The translations under genes and the position numbers were made by a program. The notes under the pieces are model-generated. The model saw nothing but the letters and a program-made list of their open reading frames with translations, did no database searches and was not told where the DNA came from. From positions 4,092,001 through 4,156,000 of the forward strand of contig CM074130.1 of assembly GCA_037178625.1 (NCBI GenBank): DNA of 64,000 bases, in the 5' to 3' direction. Of this stretch, positions 52,973 to 63,590 are shown piece by piece. Within the stretch, counting starts at the first letter, position 1. Each line of letters starts with the position of its first letter. The stretch is from Skeletonema tropicum (lineage: Eukaryota; Bacillariophyta; Thalassiosirophyceae; Thalassiosirales; Thalassiosiraceae).

Positions 52973-55900
52973 TCATCCCCGGAAAAGGCGGCCGATTGGT
53001 CTCCTCTCAGCTCTTCTAATCTTTTCCTTCAACGACTTCACATACGGGTCATCTGCTGCTCTTCCAAGCCCTTCAAATATATCAAGTGCCTCCACCCAAC
53101 TGGCATGAGCCAAGTCCTTCTTCTTTGTTGCCCAATGAAGGCTGCCCAAAACAAATAGCGCATTTGCCACGCCTTCGTCCATATTGGATCCTTTGGACTT
53201 GCGAATCTTAATGAATTGGCGAAAACACTCTTCTCCACGATCTCTGTCTCCCATCTGGAATGCCAGCACTCCCATCTCATATTGAAGAGACGCAATTCTA
53301 TCATCATCGTAATCCAAGGAGTGTTCATAGATGGACAATGCTTCCTCAAAGAAATTCATAGATTCACTGTAATCACCCAACCGATCCTTTGTTCTGGCCA
53401 AGTCGATTAGAACTAATGGTAAGTGCGGATCCTTCATATCGTGTTCTTTCAAATGCCGGGCACACTCCTCGTAAAATAAAGCAGCGTGCATATTCTCTTC
53501 CTTTGAAAAGTGCAAATCAGCTAGTAACCGCAACGTTGCAGATATTTTCAACGGTTCTGAGGCTATCTTTCGGATTCTGAGGGCATCCCACAACAGCATT
53601 AACGCGCGATCGTAGTCACCCATTTTCGACCTAACAAATCCTTCCATATGAAGTGCATCACCAACAAGCGGGTCATCCCATCCATAAACCTCACGGCGAG
53701 CTTCGAGAACAGTTTCAAAGCATGTAATAGAATCTTGAAATTGCTCTCGATCAACAAGGAACTTTCCAGTACTAAACATGGCTGTGGCAAAAGTGGAAAG
53801 TTGCTCATTCTTTTGTCTTCTACTCTGATCTTCTTCGTCATCCTCTTCATCGGTCGATGAGCTAGAAACTACCGATTCTACGTCTTCCTCTTCGTCAATA
53901 GCGTAACCACCAAAGGCAACGACTTGCTGAACAATGAAATGAATAGTTTCGTCATCTATGTCAGGAGTATTGTATAATGCATCTCGTACTGACTCATACT
54001 CTTCAACTGCTATCTCCAAATCTTCGGTTTTGGCCTCGAGTGCCTTGGACGATTGATCAAGGGAGGTACGGAGCGTTCCGACTTCGGAACGAAGTTCTTC
54101 AATTTGCGCATGGGCCGCTTGGAGTTCTTCGTCCTTACTGGTATCCTCTTCCATCACTCTAGATAGCACTCCATTTCCATTTTCCTCAGGTGTTGAATCT
54201 CCATGAGTTGATAACGAAGTCAAAATTTCTTGAATAGACTCATCTCGTGACAATCCCTTTGCCTTGGAAGGAGTGGGCATGACGTGCAAGGTGCGAGCTT
54301 GAGTATTTGCATTATTATCCTTGAGGCTGTCTCTTTCGGCAACTACTGCCTCAAGCTGCTCCGATTTTTCCGAAAGATCTTGTTTGGTTTCTTTCAATTC
54401 AATCCGGGTCCTCTCGAGTTCAGCAGCTAGGTCCTCTACAGAGGGCCTCTCAGAAGAACTATCGGACTGATGCTTTTAATTCACTCGCAATTGCCGCATC
54501 CTTTTCTTTCTCTCCGATTCTAATGGTTTGGGCTTCTTTTCCGCCCTCTGCCAGAATCCGTAACAATTCCAGCGAGAATCTCTCATTATCAACTTTTCCA
54601 CCACCTCGATTTGATAGCCTTAACAACTCGCCTGCCAAAGCCTCGACCTGGCCTCTTAATGCATTGACTAGCTTCGAATGTGGATCTATATTCACCACCG
54701 CCTTGTTCTGTATATTCTTGGCACGATTTGCATACCTCAGACAGTTCAAGCTCTCCTCAGCATTTTTGTGCGAAGGAGAGGCGCAAGCGATCATTAGAGT
54801 TTTGTGATTTCCACCTAAACTACCCCTCAGCAGTCGAGTTAGCTTTGAATCTCTAAATGGTACAAATTTGGCTTTATCTCCCTTCGCCAATGCTGAAATA
54901 ACATTACCCAGCACGAGAAGACCTTTGTTGATGTTAATACCCTCTTTCATACGCTGTCCTCTGGCATTAGTTCGTTTTTGTCGTTCCGAACCAGCGAGAT
55001 CAACAAAATTAAACTTGGAAGTTTGCACTGTTACTGCATCGCCATCTACTGCGCTACTACTTCGAGTCACCTGCTCTATAATCACACTCATGATGGCATG
55101 ACTTCGACTTGACTCAGCATTCATGGCTGTTGCGCCAGTAACACGCCTCAGCATCCCACGTGTGAGACATACCATTGCCTCTTGAGCATTTGCTACAGAT
55201 ACTTCCGTAGCCCCTATTACTTCGGCATCTCCAGCTTTATCACGAATGATAATTTTTTGTTGTTTTGATGATGTTGTTAGCAAATCACGAACTTCTTCTC
55301 CGTATAATTCAAGAAATTGAAGTTTCACTGCGTAATCAAATGGCTTGTTTTCGTCACTACCGTCGCTAGGATTTTGTGAAGATGATGATTTTGTAGCCTG
55401 AATACCCAATTCTTCTCCGCTATCATCCCCATTCTCACAAACATTAAAGCCATTGCTGTTTGCAGGATTTTCATCGCCATCATTGGTGTTATTATTTAGA
55501 GAGTCACTTTTTCGTTGCAGTTCGATGAATAAATCACGCAATGCTCTTGGTAATATCCCAACTACATCGTGCTCTGGAGTGTGTTTTGCATCTTTGCTCG
55601 TTGATTGCTTGAAAAAATCGGGAGATGTCGCAGGACCGAGCGTGGTGTATGTTTTTCCTGCAATTCAATTTGTGTTGTGAGTCAACAACGAGAATTCACG
55701 AGTGCAAATACATTGAATCCTAATCGGAACATCGACACTTACCGGCGCCAGTTTGACCATATGCCAGTGTAGTAGCATTATATCCCTCTAAGCAACTGTT
55801 CAAAAGTGGTAAGATCAGAGTGTTGTAAATTTCAACTTGCGTGGCAAGACCGCTGAAGCATTTGTCAAAAGTAAACGTATGGCCATCTCTATGCGCATGA

Positions 55901-56144
55901 TGTTGTGAGCCCTGCAGGAACAGCAATAAATATTATGTTAGAATTCATTGCTGATGGCTTCTACGAAACAGCAGCAGGCAAATACCATTCTGAAACTCAC
56001 AATACGGACAGATTTTCCTTGCGATAACTTATGATGCGAGGATTGGTCTTCTTCGCCGGGTAGGACGTCTATGCAACTCTTTGCGCCCGCTTCGAAAGGT
56101 AGAAAGGGACGAACTCGGACCGCTACCTGTATATTTGTCGCCAT
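52973..56144 (-). CDS. Kinesin-4-like motor with C-terminal TPR repeats, frameshift in the neck region
   Basis: Exons on the minus strand: 56144-56001, 55911-55743 and 55657 onward, GT-AG introns of 89 and 85 bp. The motor starts NIQVAVRVRPF; the P-loop is AYGQTGAGKTYT (split by intron 2), switch I is NAESSRSHAI, and switch II is VDLAGSERQKRT. It continues to LRYANRAKNI, closest to kinesin-4. This frame ends in TAG at 54459-54461. One base out of phase, a second open frame picks up (SSSERPSVEDLAAELERTR) and runs to 52973. It has a coiled coil, an acidic stretch and five or so TPRs (TCFETVLEARREVYGWDDPL, NFFEEALSIYEH, EECFRQFIKIRK) like those of kinesin light chains. Together about 1,000 residues. 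The shift is a base insertion, a sequence error or programmed frameshifting. Confidence 0.8.
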
Positions 56145-56738
56145 CTTTATTTGTTACTCGGTTGCTTGGGCATTGTTAGGGAGGAGCGACGAACTTCCAC
56201 ATGGTGGTTGCAATAACGGATAACGAATAACGAAAGGAAAAAAAATGAGGGTGGGCGGGCGGGCGGAGATGAGCCGGCGTGCGGCGTGGTAAGAATCGAA
56301 GTTTCCACAAGAACTTCGCTGACCTAAGAAAAGGATCTCTCACGAGCGGCATAGTGCAACTCAACTTCTTGCCACTATCAGCTCACTATCAGCCTGATAT
56401 TGAAAGTCGACTTGCAAGCTGAACTCAATAGTGCAGTAAGGATGATGTCCATCTGACAGAAGGGACAGTTTGTTTGATCCTAAAAGATCCAAAAGCTACA
56501 TACCTACAACTACAAGAGACCGTAAAAGCGAATGCATTTGCTAAAGCTAGAGTGTAACAGAAATTTTAATGTACGTCTGGTGAGCGGTCACTGAGGTGAG
56601 ATTCTCGATGGTAAATGATAAAGAACATGTGCTGCATTTGTTAAAGCAGGAAGCTGGCCGTGAAACGCTCATCATTATTACTTTCATTTGTGTCTCGATC
56701 GCTCCCTGGATGATATTGTGTTTTGACTTTTTACATTC
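56145..56738. other. Upstream region of the kinesin gene
   Basis: Promoter of the kinesin gene at its left side. A repeat (AACAGAAATTTTAA.GTACGT... to GAACATGTGCTGCA) lies at 56556-56637 and recurs at 63783-63862. No gene. Confidence 0.4.
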
Positions 56739-56948
56739 TCATCTCCATTCTTCAGCTGCCTCCCTCTGTGTACTCTTGGTTGCATTTACAGCCGCATGAT
56801 GCGCACGAAGAGCAGTGGCAAGGTCAAGGTGCTCTTTGCTCACAAACCCCTGCTTAAACAACTCCACAGCGATTTGATTGATTCATCTATTCCTTGTGCG
56901 GCAGCTATGAGAAAATGATTCACTCCTCTCTCGATATTGGATCCTTCG
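56739..56948 (-). pseudogene. C-terminal remnant of a Sel1-repeat family gene
   Basis: Minus frame from 56948 reads NIERGVNHFLIAAAQGIDES, then IKSLW. After a one-base shift it continues ELFKQGFVSKEHLDLATALR, then AHHAAVNATKSTQREAAEEW and a TGA at 56739-56741. This matches the end of Sel1/MYND-type proteins common in centric diatoms (…AA.G.D.SL..LK..F..G.VSKE..A.ALRAHQAAVDATKS.QREAAE). Only this tail remains, with a frameshift, so it is a relic. Confidence 0.6.
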
Positions 56949-57803
56949 CGCTCGCAGTGAACTCAACAAATTGATAATGGAAGATGGATTTGTCAATTAG
57001 AGTGGCAAGTAGTCACATCCACATAATGAGTAATGTGTCAAAGAAAGAAATTGAGTCTCACTGGAACATTTGAGTGGTATTAGAGTAAGTAGTTGCATTC
57101 TTCGGAGTTTAGCATCATCATTGCTATTGCTACCAATCCGCAGCTCCAACGGAGCAAAAGCAAGGTAAAGTAATCCTCACCCCTTTCTATAAAATTAAGA
57201 TGAAGTCGTGCACATCTTTAGCCAACACATTGGAATCGCTTGTCTCTTCAAGCTAAATACATACGGTGAAGTAAAGTGTCATGGCAAACATGGTATTCCT
57301 GCCAATGACATGCGGCAGCAGCGAAGAGAGAACTTTGCTCTCGTGATTCTGCTGCTGCTGTTTCAGTTAGATTTTAGCATGCATAGCGTAGACAAATAAT
57401 AGATGATCACACGGCATAGCGATGATGCGATTGCTGGTTAATAGCAGTCGCACAACCGCACAACATCAAGCCAACTGATGAGATTTGAGATTCGTTAGGT
57501 TAGGAAGAGGCTGACTATATATCGTATTCTCCTGCCCTACTTTTCTCCGTAGGGTTCCGATGTTGATTTACGGAGGTCTAACAAGTTGAGATAAAAGAGA
57601 AAAGCGATTCAATTTTTTAGCGTTCGTCAAATATTTAAAAAGTGCGACGGTGAAACTACGTCGCATGAAAATCCAATGCAACAGCCGTGCGAATAGGAAT
57701 AAAAACGGCAATAAATAGTGAAGGACCAAACAACCGCGATACTATTCTGAAGGGTCACACGGACTCACTTTGGCCGTGCTCGTCTTGCTACTGTTGTTCC
57801 ATC
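56949..57803. other. Intergenic, nothing recognised
   Basis: No gene. Sequence 57640-57675 (AGTGCGACGGTGAAAC, GTCGCATGAAAAT) resembles the inverse of 26270-26315, perhaps pieces of one small repeat. The last part is the leader of the LRR gene at 57804. Confidence 0.35.
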
Positions 57804-58029
57804 ATGGCGGCCGAGGGCGGAGATTTCATTGGAAGAAGATATATCTACAGAGGTTTGGATGACGAAGTTATTCCTCTAGGAGTAACTCATGTCACCATGC
57901 ATGAAGACGTCAGAGTCGTCCTTGAGTATGCTTTCTGTCAGTGTCGCATCGTTGAAGTCATTTGTCATGATATAAGTAAGGTCGAACGGATTGAAAAAGA
58001 GGCATTCTGGTGCTGCGGTTCCTTGAAAC

Positions 58030-61000
58030 TAAGGTTTTGGGTATTCGGCACTGCCGGATTTGCCGTTTTTCGGTGGCCATATTCGGCACTCCGGGCACTC
58101 GTCGGCACTCAGCTGTTTTCCTTATATCTTGGTCAATATTGGGTATTTTTTCATAATTAAAAATTTTTACATACTCTACTCTGCTAGATCTATCCAAAAC
58201 TGCAATAAAAAGGATGATTTTGTGATTATCTCTAGAAGAAAAAATTTTCGGCTCACCATTTCCAACTGGGAATGGCTATCAAATGGGACCGTCTCCAACT
58301 GGGAATGACTATCAAATGGGACTTTTTACACCCCACTGCCGAATGACTGCCGAATCTCGTCAAGTCACAGACTGGACCTCGGTTCTTCACGCTTCGCATC
58401 TCGCACTGCTACTCCCGGATGCCACCGAGCTTGCTAGTTCTTTGGAACTCCGCAGCAAGCACAAGAAAGAAAAGAGAGACTGCAACACAGAGAGTGTGTG
58501 AGGTGCCAAGAAACTGCAGGGTTTTAAAGCTCAAGGTGCTAAAAACCCAACCCCGTTGCACAAAGCAAAGCTGCCCACCGCCTCGGTACGAGGCAATGTG
58601 CAGGGGCAGTTTGGCACCCCCCACACAGGCGCGGAGAGTAGATGGGCACGTGGCATCTCGTGAGCATCAATCTCTCCACGCCAACCAAACTGTTGATGCA
58701 GTCGAGGGCCGAGGGAGAGCGTCTCCTAACCACCAGCGTCAACTCGTTGAGATGCGCTCGTTATAGCCTACCCAATTCACTTGCCTAAGGACCAAACCGC
58801 ATAAAACTCCCGTGCACCAGCTCACATAGGTCCGAACCAACGAACATATATGGTGACGCTCCAGTTGATTGACTTTTACGTCGCAGCAAACGATAGCGCC
58901 TGTCAATTTCGGTCAAAGCGATGAAGGAAGCAGCGTCAATCCCACCACACGAAAGACATTCTGTGCCTGCGGCCAACCTTACCCTTAACCTCTGATGAGG
59001 GGGGAGGTTGTGATTCCATAATGCAGCGCGATGCAAATCGTACACAGAGTGCTTACAGGAATACCTTCGCCTGCAATAAATTAAACATGCAACTGAATAA
59101 AAATGTTAGCGTTCACCTTCGTTGAAATTGATGCAATGATTCCACGTGTCCTCTATCATCGCACATGGACATGCCATTGCGTCCCGCTTACTAAACCGGA
59201 TACGGAACCCGAGTCTTCCTAGATCACCAACCACAACGATACCAATTCCCACGAGTCATCCCCTCTCTCCGCAAAAAACAACTGCTGGCCGCATTTGTCG
59301 ATTCTGCTGCTCACACCTGGGCCTGGTACTATAGATTCTATCACAGTCACTCCACTCACACATGACCCCGTCCTTGCTGTCTGACCTTTGCGGTTCTGCA
59401 GCCACCGTCCGCTGTCTGACCTTTGCGGTTCTGCAGCCACCGTCCTTGCTGTCTGACCTTTGCGGTTCTGCAGCCACCGTCCTTGCTGTCTGACCTTTGC
59501 GGTTCTGCAGCCCCGTCCTGCTGTCTGACCTTTGCGGTTCTGCAGCCACCGTCCTGCTGTCTGACCTTTGCGGTTCTGCAGCTTAACCTGGGCCCAAAGT
59601 TTTGCCAGGATCTCTATCTACAATGTCTCCATGGGACCGATCACCCAACTCCACTTGGACCGCACCTCCATCAGTCTTCCTGCCCCTCACTCGTTTCCGG
59701 CGCCGTCGCCGTCTCCGCTGCACATTCGTAATCTCGTCCTGACCTTTCTTACCTTCGCCGTCATCCAATAACTCAATGCGTCTCCATCGTTGCTCATGCA
59801 CTTCAGTCGTTTTCGTTTTTGCCTCCTTCGTCTCTCTGCAGCACAGTACTACCCACAGCGTCCCCGTCTGCCTGAACTTAATTATCTGCCACTTGGAACT
59901 GTCTCCTCCCCATAAAAGAAGTCCACTTCTTCCGAAGCCGAGTTAGAGAACTTGGAACGTTGGAACTCAACTTGGCGCCCTCATGAACACCGATAAAACA
60001 CGAACCCTGACAACAACCTCAAGACAATCCATCCTAACACACCACGTTCACTCGCACCAACATTTGTTTGTGTTCATCTGTGTCGCTCTCACTTCCTCCC
60101 AAGTTTCAACGCTACTCTATCGTGCCGCTCACTCGTGGAACTCACAAAGTGGCTGCCCACATTTTATGCAGTCTGTTGTTGTGTTCCACACTATTGCTTG
60201 ATACGATGTTGTACCTCCTTAGCACCTCGTCTAGCCCTCTGTGTTTCCTCACCACTGCCCAATAATATCTAACCCCACGTACATAAACCCAATCTCCCGT
60301 CTATCGATCCCACCTCGTTCTAACGATCTTCTGCGCAACTGCCGGCACCCATTCCTACGCTCGTGATGATACGTAATAAGAATAACTTGTGGGAGAAAAC
60401 TGCGGGTTTTGCAAAGAGTTTGACTTACTGATGTTGTTACCCCGTCGAGCGTCGTGTTGTCCCAATATCCGGCAATCTCATCCATGCGACGATAGGTTGT
60501 CGACGTCTCCCCTAATGTGCCTGCGGCCACCCAACCCTAACCCTTCCTTTTTTTATGTTGCATCGTTTGGCAGAAGGGGGGGGAGGTGCAATTTCATTAT
60601 GCAGCGTGAAATAAATTTCTACACATAGCAGAGAAGAACGCCGTTTGAGCAATATACCGATCCTTACCCAACGGACCTCTTTAGGGAGCAATTTCGTACT
60701 TTCATGTTGGAAATACTACTGAAGCTCTCAAACCAAGAGCATCGGAAGGTTCTCGTGAAAGGTATTTACCACTCTTTACCCAAAAGAAGATCCTGTGGGG
60801 GATCAAGTATTTGCATACGTTCCCAAACCGGCGGACACCTTCAGAAGATTATCGGAAATGGCATCTCTCAACCAACATAGGGTTGTGTGTTGTGTCGGAG
60901 GTGACGGTGGCGGATCTAAATATTATTGTCGTGTGAACTCGATAACTACGCCACCAACGATGAAGCCGCCGGCCCCATAGAATTTTCCAGCACCAGCATA

Positions 61001-61272
61001 TTGACGTCCATCGATATTATAACCCAAACGTCTAGGCGTGCCCATCGACATGGAGGTTGCACGCCGATCCCAAAAAAGCAATTAACTATGTCTAATTGAA
61101 ACCCTACTGTAACGGCAGTAGCAATGCTTTTCCAACGAAGAATGACCATGTTGGAAAAGAGGGAGAAAGAGCTGAAGAGTGAGAGACGAGGTGTGACATC
61201 CGACGACGTACAGTTGTCCCGCTCAGCTCAACATCACCACAAGATTTTGACTGCCGAATACCCAAAACCTTA
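58030..61272. mobile_element. 3,243-bp hAT-type transposon, non-autonomous
   Basis: Termini are the 21-bp inverted pair beginning TAAGGTTTTGGGTATTCGGC (58030-58050; complement 61252-61272). They are flanked by CTTGAAAC on both sides (58022-58029, 61273-61280), an 8-bp duplication typical of hAT elements. Repeated CGGCACT/ATTCGGCA motifs just inside the left end may be transposase-binding sites. The interior has no frame longer than about 115 codons and no transposase motif. It has a minisatellite (59373-59582) and two similar segments (58966-59045 and 60519-60626). The interruption of a gene in frame shows the insertion point exactly. Confidence 0.85.
59373..59582 (+). repeat. Minisatellite, six units of 32-37 bp
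   Basis: CTGTCTGACCTTTGCGGTTC plus TGCAGCCACCGTCC(TTG) is repeated six times with length variation at the junctions. It lies inside the hAT element. The open frames across it (59423-59731 plus, 59219-59549 minus) are repeat translation and not genes. Confidence 0.85.
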
Positions 61273-62065
61273 CTTGAAACGAGTAATCATGCCGGGCGTC
61301 ACAATTATTGAGGAGGATGCATTCTATGGTTGTGAAGCCCTGACGGATGTGGAATGCGATAAGCTGGAAATAATTGGAGAAAATGCTTTCGAATGCTGCT
61401 CTTTGAGGAGCATCAGCCTCCCATCCATCAAGATTGTTGGAATGCGTGGATTCTTTTTGTGCACAGAACTGTTGGACGTGAAATTTGGTAGCGAGCTGGA
61501 AAGATTTGATAGAGGGGCATTCAGAAGCTGCTACTCTCTTGAACGGATAACCATTCCATTGAAAGATGGCCCGATTCCTGCTGGGCAACGAATCGGGGAT
61601 GGAGAATTTGATGTGTGTGACTCTTGGGATGTGAAAGATGGCTTCTTGAAAGATCGCTCCTTGAATGATGATAATTCTATATTTGCATATTGTGAAAATT
61701 TGAAGCACGTAGAATTGATTGAGAGAGCAGCACTACACGAAACCATCGCCGCTTTACATTTGGAGGTATGGAGAAATGACATGAACGAAGAAATTGATTC
61801 AATCAATCAAATTCTTCCCATTGCACCTGCTGATGGCGGATGGTATGACGACGGAGAAAAGGCCGAGGCGATAGCAGGGTGGATTAGATTAGTTCTTCAC
61901 AAAATCAATCACTACAAAGCCGAGCATCAGCGTATATTGGATGGGGCCGCAACTGCACTCCAGCATGCTTTACCTCGCGATATTGTGATGAATAGTATCC
62001 TCCTCTTTCTGGAATTACCATCTCATACGTTTGAAGGAGAAAATCGGCGTGTTTGGCATGAATAA

Positions 62066-62442
62066 TGAACGTAAGTATATTTATAGGACCCATGATATAG
62101 GAGTAAAGTACCTGTAACCCCAGGCCAGCCAACCTGCAGCTGCAGGGATTGGCGGGTTCCAGGACGGAGTTAAACAAATTATTGTAGCAGGAGAAGAAAT
62201 GCAGTCAATGAAACTCTAATGCCCATAGACTATAACATACTTGCACGATACAACCCTTGGCTTGGCCCAGCAGATTGAGATAAAAGAATGATGGCATATG
62301 TGGCGTATACAATTCAATGGTCTATTTACATTTCTCTGGGCTCTATCTACACTGTTGTTTCCTCCCGACTGAATTCATCAAAAAACAAAACTTGAACCTT
62401 GCAGTCCTTGTACTGCCATCATTCATTCCCTATTCCCTACGT
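62066..62442. other. Intergenic, nothing recognised
   Basis: 3' ends of the convergent LRR gene and the gene at 62443. A small inverted CTGCAG-type sequence near 62135. No gene. Confidence 0.3.
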
Positions 62443-62964
62443 CTACGACAATATCTCCAAGTAACCAGCCGCAAGCTTCTGTGCTCTTTCTCTGGACTGT
62501 GAAGATTGAGTCTCAGCATACGCAGCAAGCTGCTCTTCACTGAGAGAATCCTGCATCTCCACTATCGAATGCACATATTTACGTTTCCTTTCCTTCAGGA
62601 ATCTTGTGACCTTGCCGGATAAGTGAGCTTCTAGTCCAACGCACTTGTAGAGAGCCTCTTTCTCAACAGCTTCCATCGGTGTAGTTGATAATAGAAAACG
62701 AATGCATCGGACATCGCGAGTCATTTCATGTGAGAAGAAGAACTTGTCTGTCTTGGAGTGCCAGCGCTTTGACACCTCGTCTCTTGAAGGGTATTGGAAG
62801 CAATGTACGACGATGTCTTCGGAGAAACTCACTTGCCCCTGCATCGTATCCGTTGCAGTCGCCTCGCTTTCGCCGTGAGTATCTGTATCTGATGATCTCC
62901 TTCGATGCCGCTGGCAAAAGTCGACAATCAGATCGTTGCCATTGTTGGCTCTAACTGCTGTCAT
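62443..62964 (-). CDS. Diatom-family hypothetical protein
   Basis: 173 residues. After an N-terminal low-complexity stretch (HGESEATATDT) comes QVSFSEDIVVHCFQYPSRDE followed by VSKRWHSKTDKFFF. Next are MTRDVRCIRFLLSTTPMEAV and LYKCVGLEAHLSGKV, and the end is SQSRERAQKLAAGY. This pattern (VsF.....V..F.YPS..E.S.RWHS..D...F...M.RDV, CVGLE..LS, SRERA.KLA) is a family I associate with centric diatoms; function unknown. Distant layout similarity to the gene at 45036. A broken partial copy lies 0.4 kb upstream. Confidence 0.7.
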   Translation of the reverse strand: MTAVRANNGNDLIVDFCQRHRRRSSDTDTHGESEATATDTMQGQVSFSEDIVVHCFQYPSRDEVSKRWHSKTDKFFFSHEMTRDVRCIRFLLSTTPMEAVEKEALYKCVGLEAHLSGKVTRFLKERKRKYVHSIVEMQDSLSEEQLAAYAETQSSQSRERAQKLAAGYLEILS

Positions 62965-63342
62965 GATACTTCGGTTGTGGAGATAATTCCACTATGACTC
63001 CAATGGCTATTTCTTTTTGTGAAATTATGCCACACCTTTTACTCCCGCACAGATGAGCCTATGCTGTATGCTGTATTGGTAGTTTATGTTGCGGAACATG
63101 TTGTAGTAGCCAGATGGCACTAAACAGCATCAGTGATGGAAGTCCAAAGGCAGCAAAAGGCAGTGCAATTGCAGCAAAAATGTCTTTTTCAAGGTTGAAC
63201 ACGACACTTTTGTCGCGTTGTCACGAAGACGCAAGAAAAGTTTCTGTAGAGGTACATAGGTACAAAATAAGAAACCACCTGTCTTCTTTGAGCTTCAAAG
63301 TCGTTCGAATCTAGAGATATGAAAAGATGCAAAAAGGTACGC
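62965..63342. other. Intergenic between the gene and its partial copy
   Basis: Upstream region of the 62443 gene. No further gene is visible. Confidence 0.3.
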
Positions 63343-63590
63343 GAATGAATCGAGAAACTCACTTGCACCAGCATCGTACTTATCCGTTGCAGTCGTACTT
63401 TGCTCGCTTTCGCCAGATAGAGATCTCGTTGCTTGATGGGTATTCGGAGAAACTTACTTGCCTCTTTACCGTCTTCGTTGCAGTAGCCTCGCTTTCGTCG
63501 TGAGTATCTGTATCTGATGCATCTCCTTCGATGGCAAAAGTCAACAATCAGATCGTTGCCATTGTTGGCTCTAACTCTAACTGCTGCCAT
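63343..63590 (-). pseudogene. Partial tandem copy of the gene at 62443
   Basis: From ATG at 63590 the sequence repeats the start of the 62443 gene almost exactly (RANNGNDLIVDFC). A length change then shifts the frame, so DASDTDTHDESEATAT and QVSFSEYPSS appear in another frame. A third copy of the SESE..TAT...ASEFL segment follows at 63343-63410. No complete copy exists. Confidence 0.65.

Larger units (their letters stand above)
57804..62065 (+). pseudogene. Second BspA-like LRR gene, split by a hAT-type element
   Basis: The 5' part, 57804-58029 (MAAEGGDFIGRR... to CCGSLK), and the 3' part, 61273-62065 (RVIMPGVTIIEEDAFYGCEA...), are halves of one gene. Removing the insertion and one 8-bp duplicate restores an open frame: the junction codons read GSLK-RVIMPG, as in the paralogue at 1806 (DSLRRVIMPG). 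The 3' part carries LRR_5 repeats, then the conserved helical end (HETIAALHLEVWRNDM, IAGWIRLVLHKINHYKA), stopping at 62065. The product would be about 336 residues. The 3' half could still be translated from an ATG at 61124 inside the element, giving a chimeric protein. Confidence 0.85.

Noticed and set aside
54460..54490. A 26-nt intron resolving the kinesin frameshift
   Set aside because: The only GT...AG pair nearby gives the wrong phase and is far shorter than the other introns here.
59219..59731. Proteins of about 100 residues across the minisatellite
   Set aside because: Translation of a tandem repeat; open on both strands for that reason.
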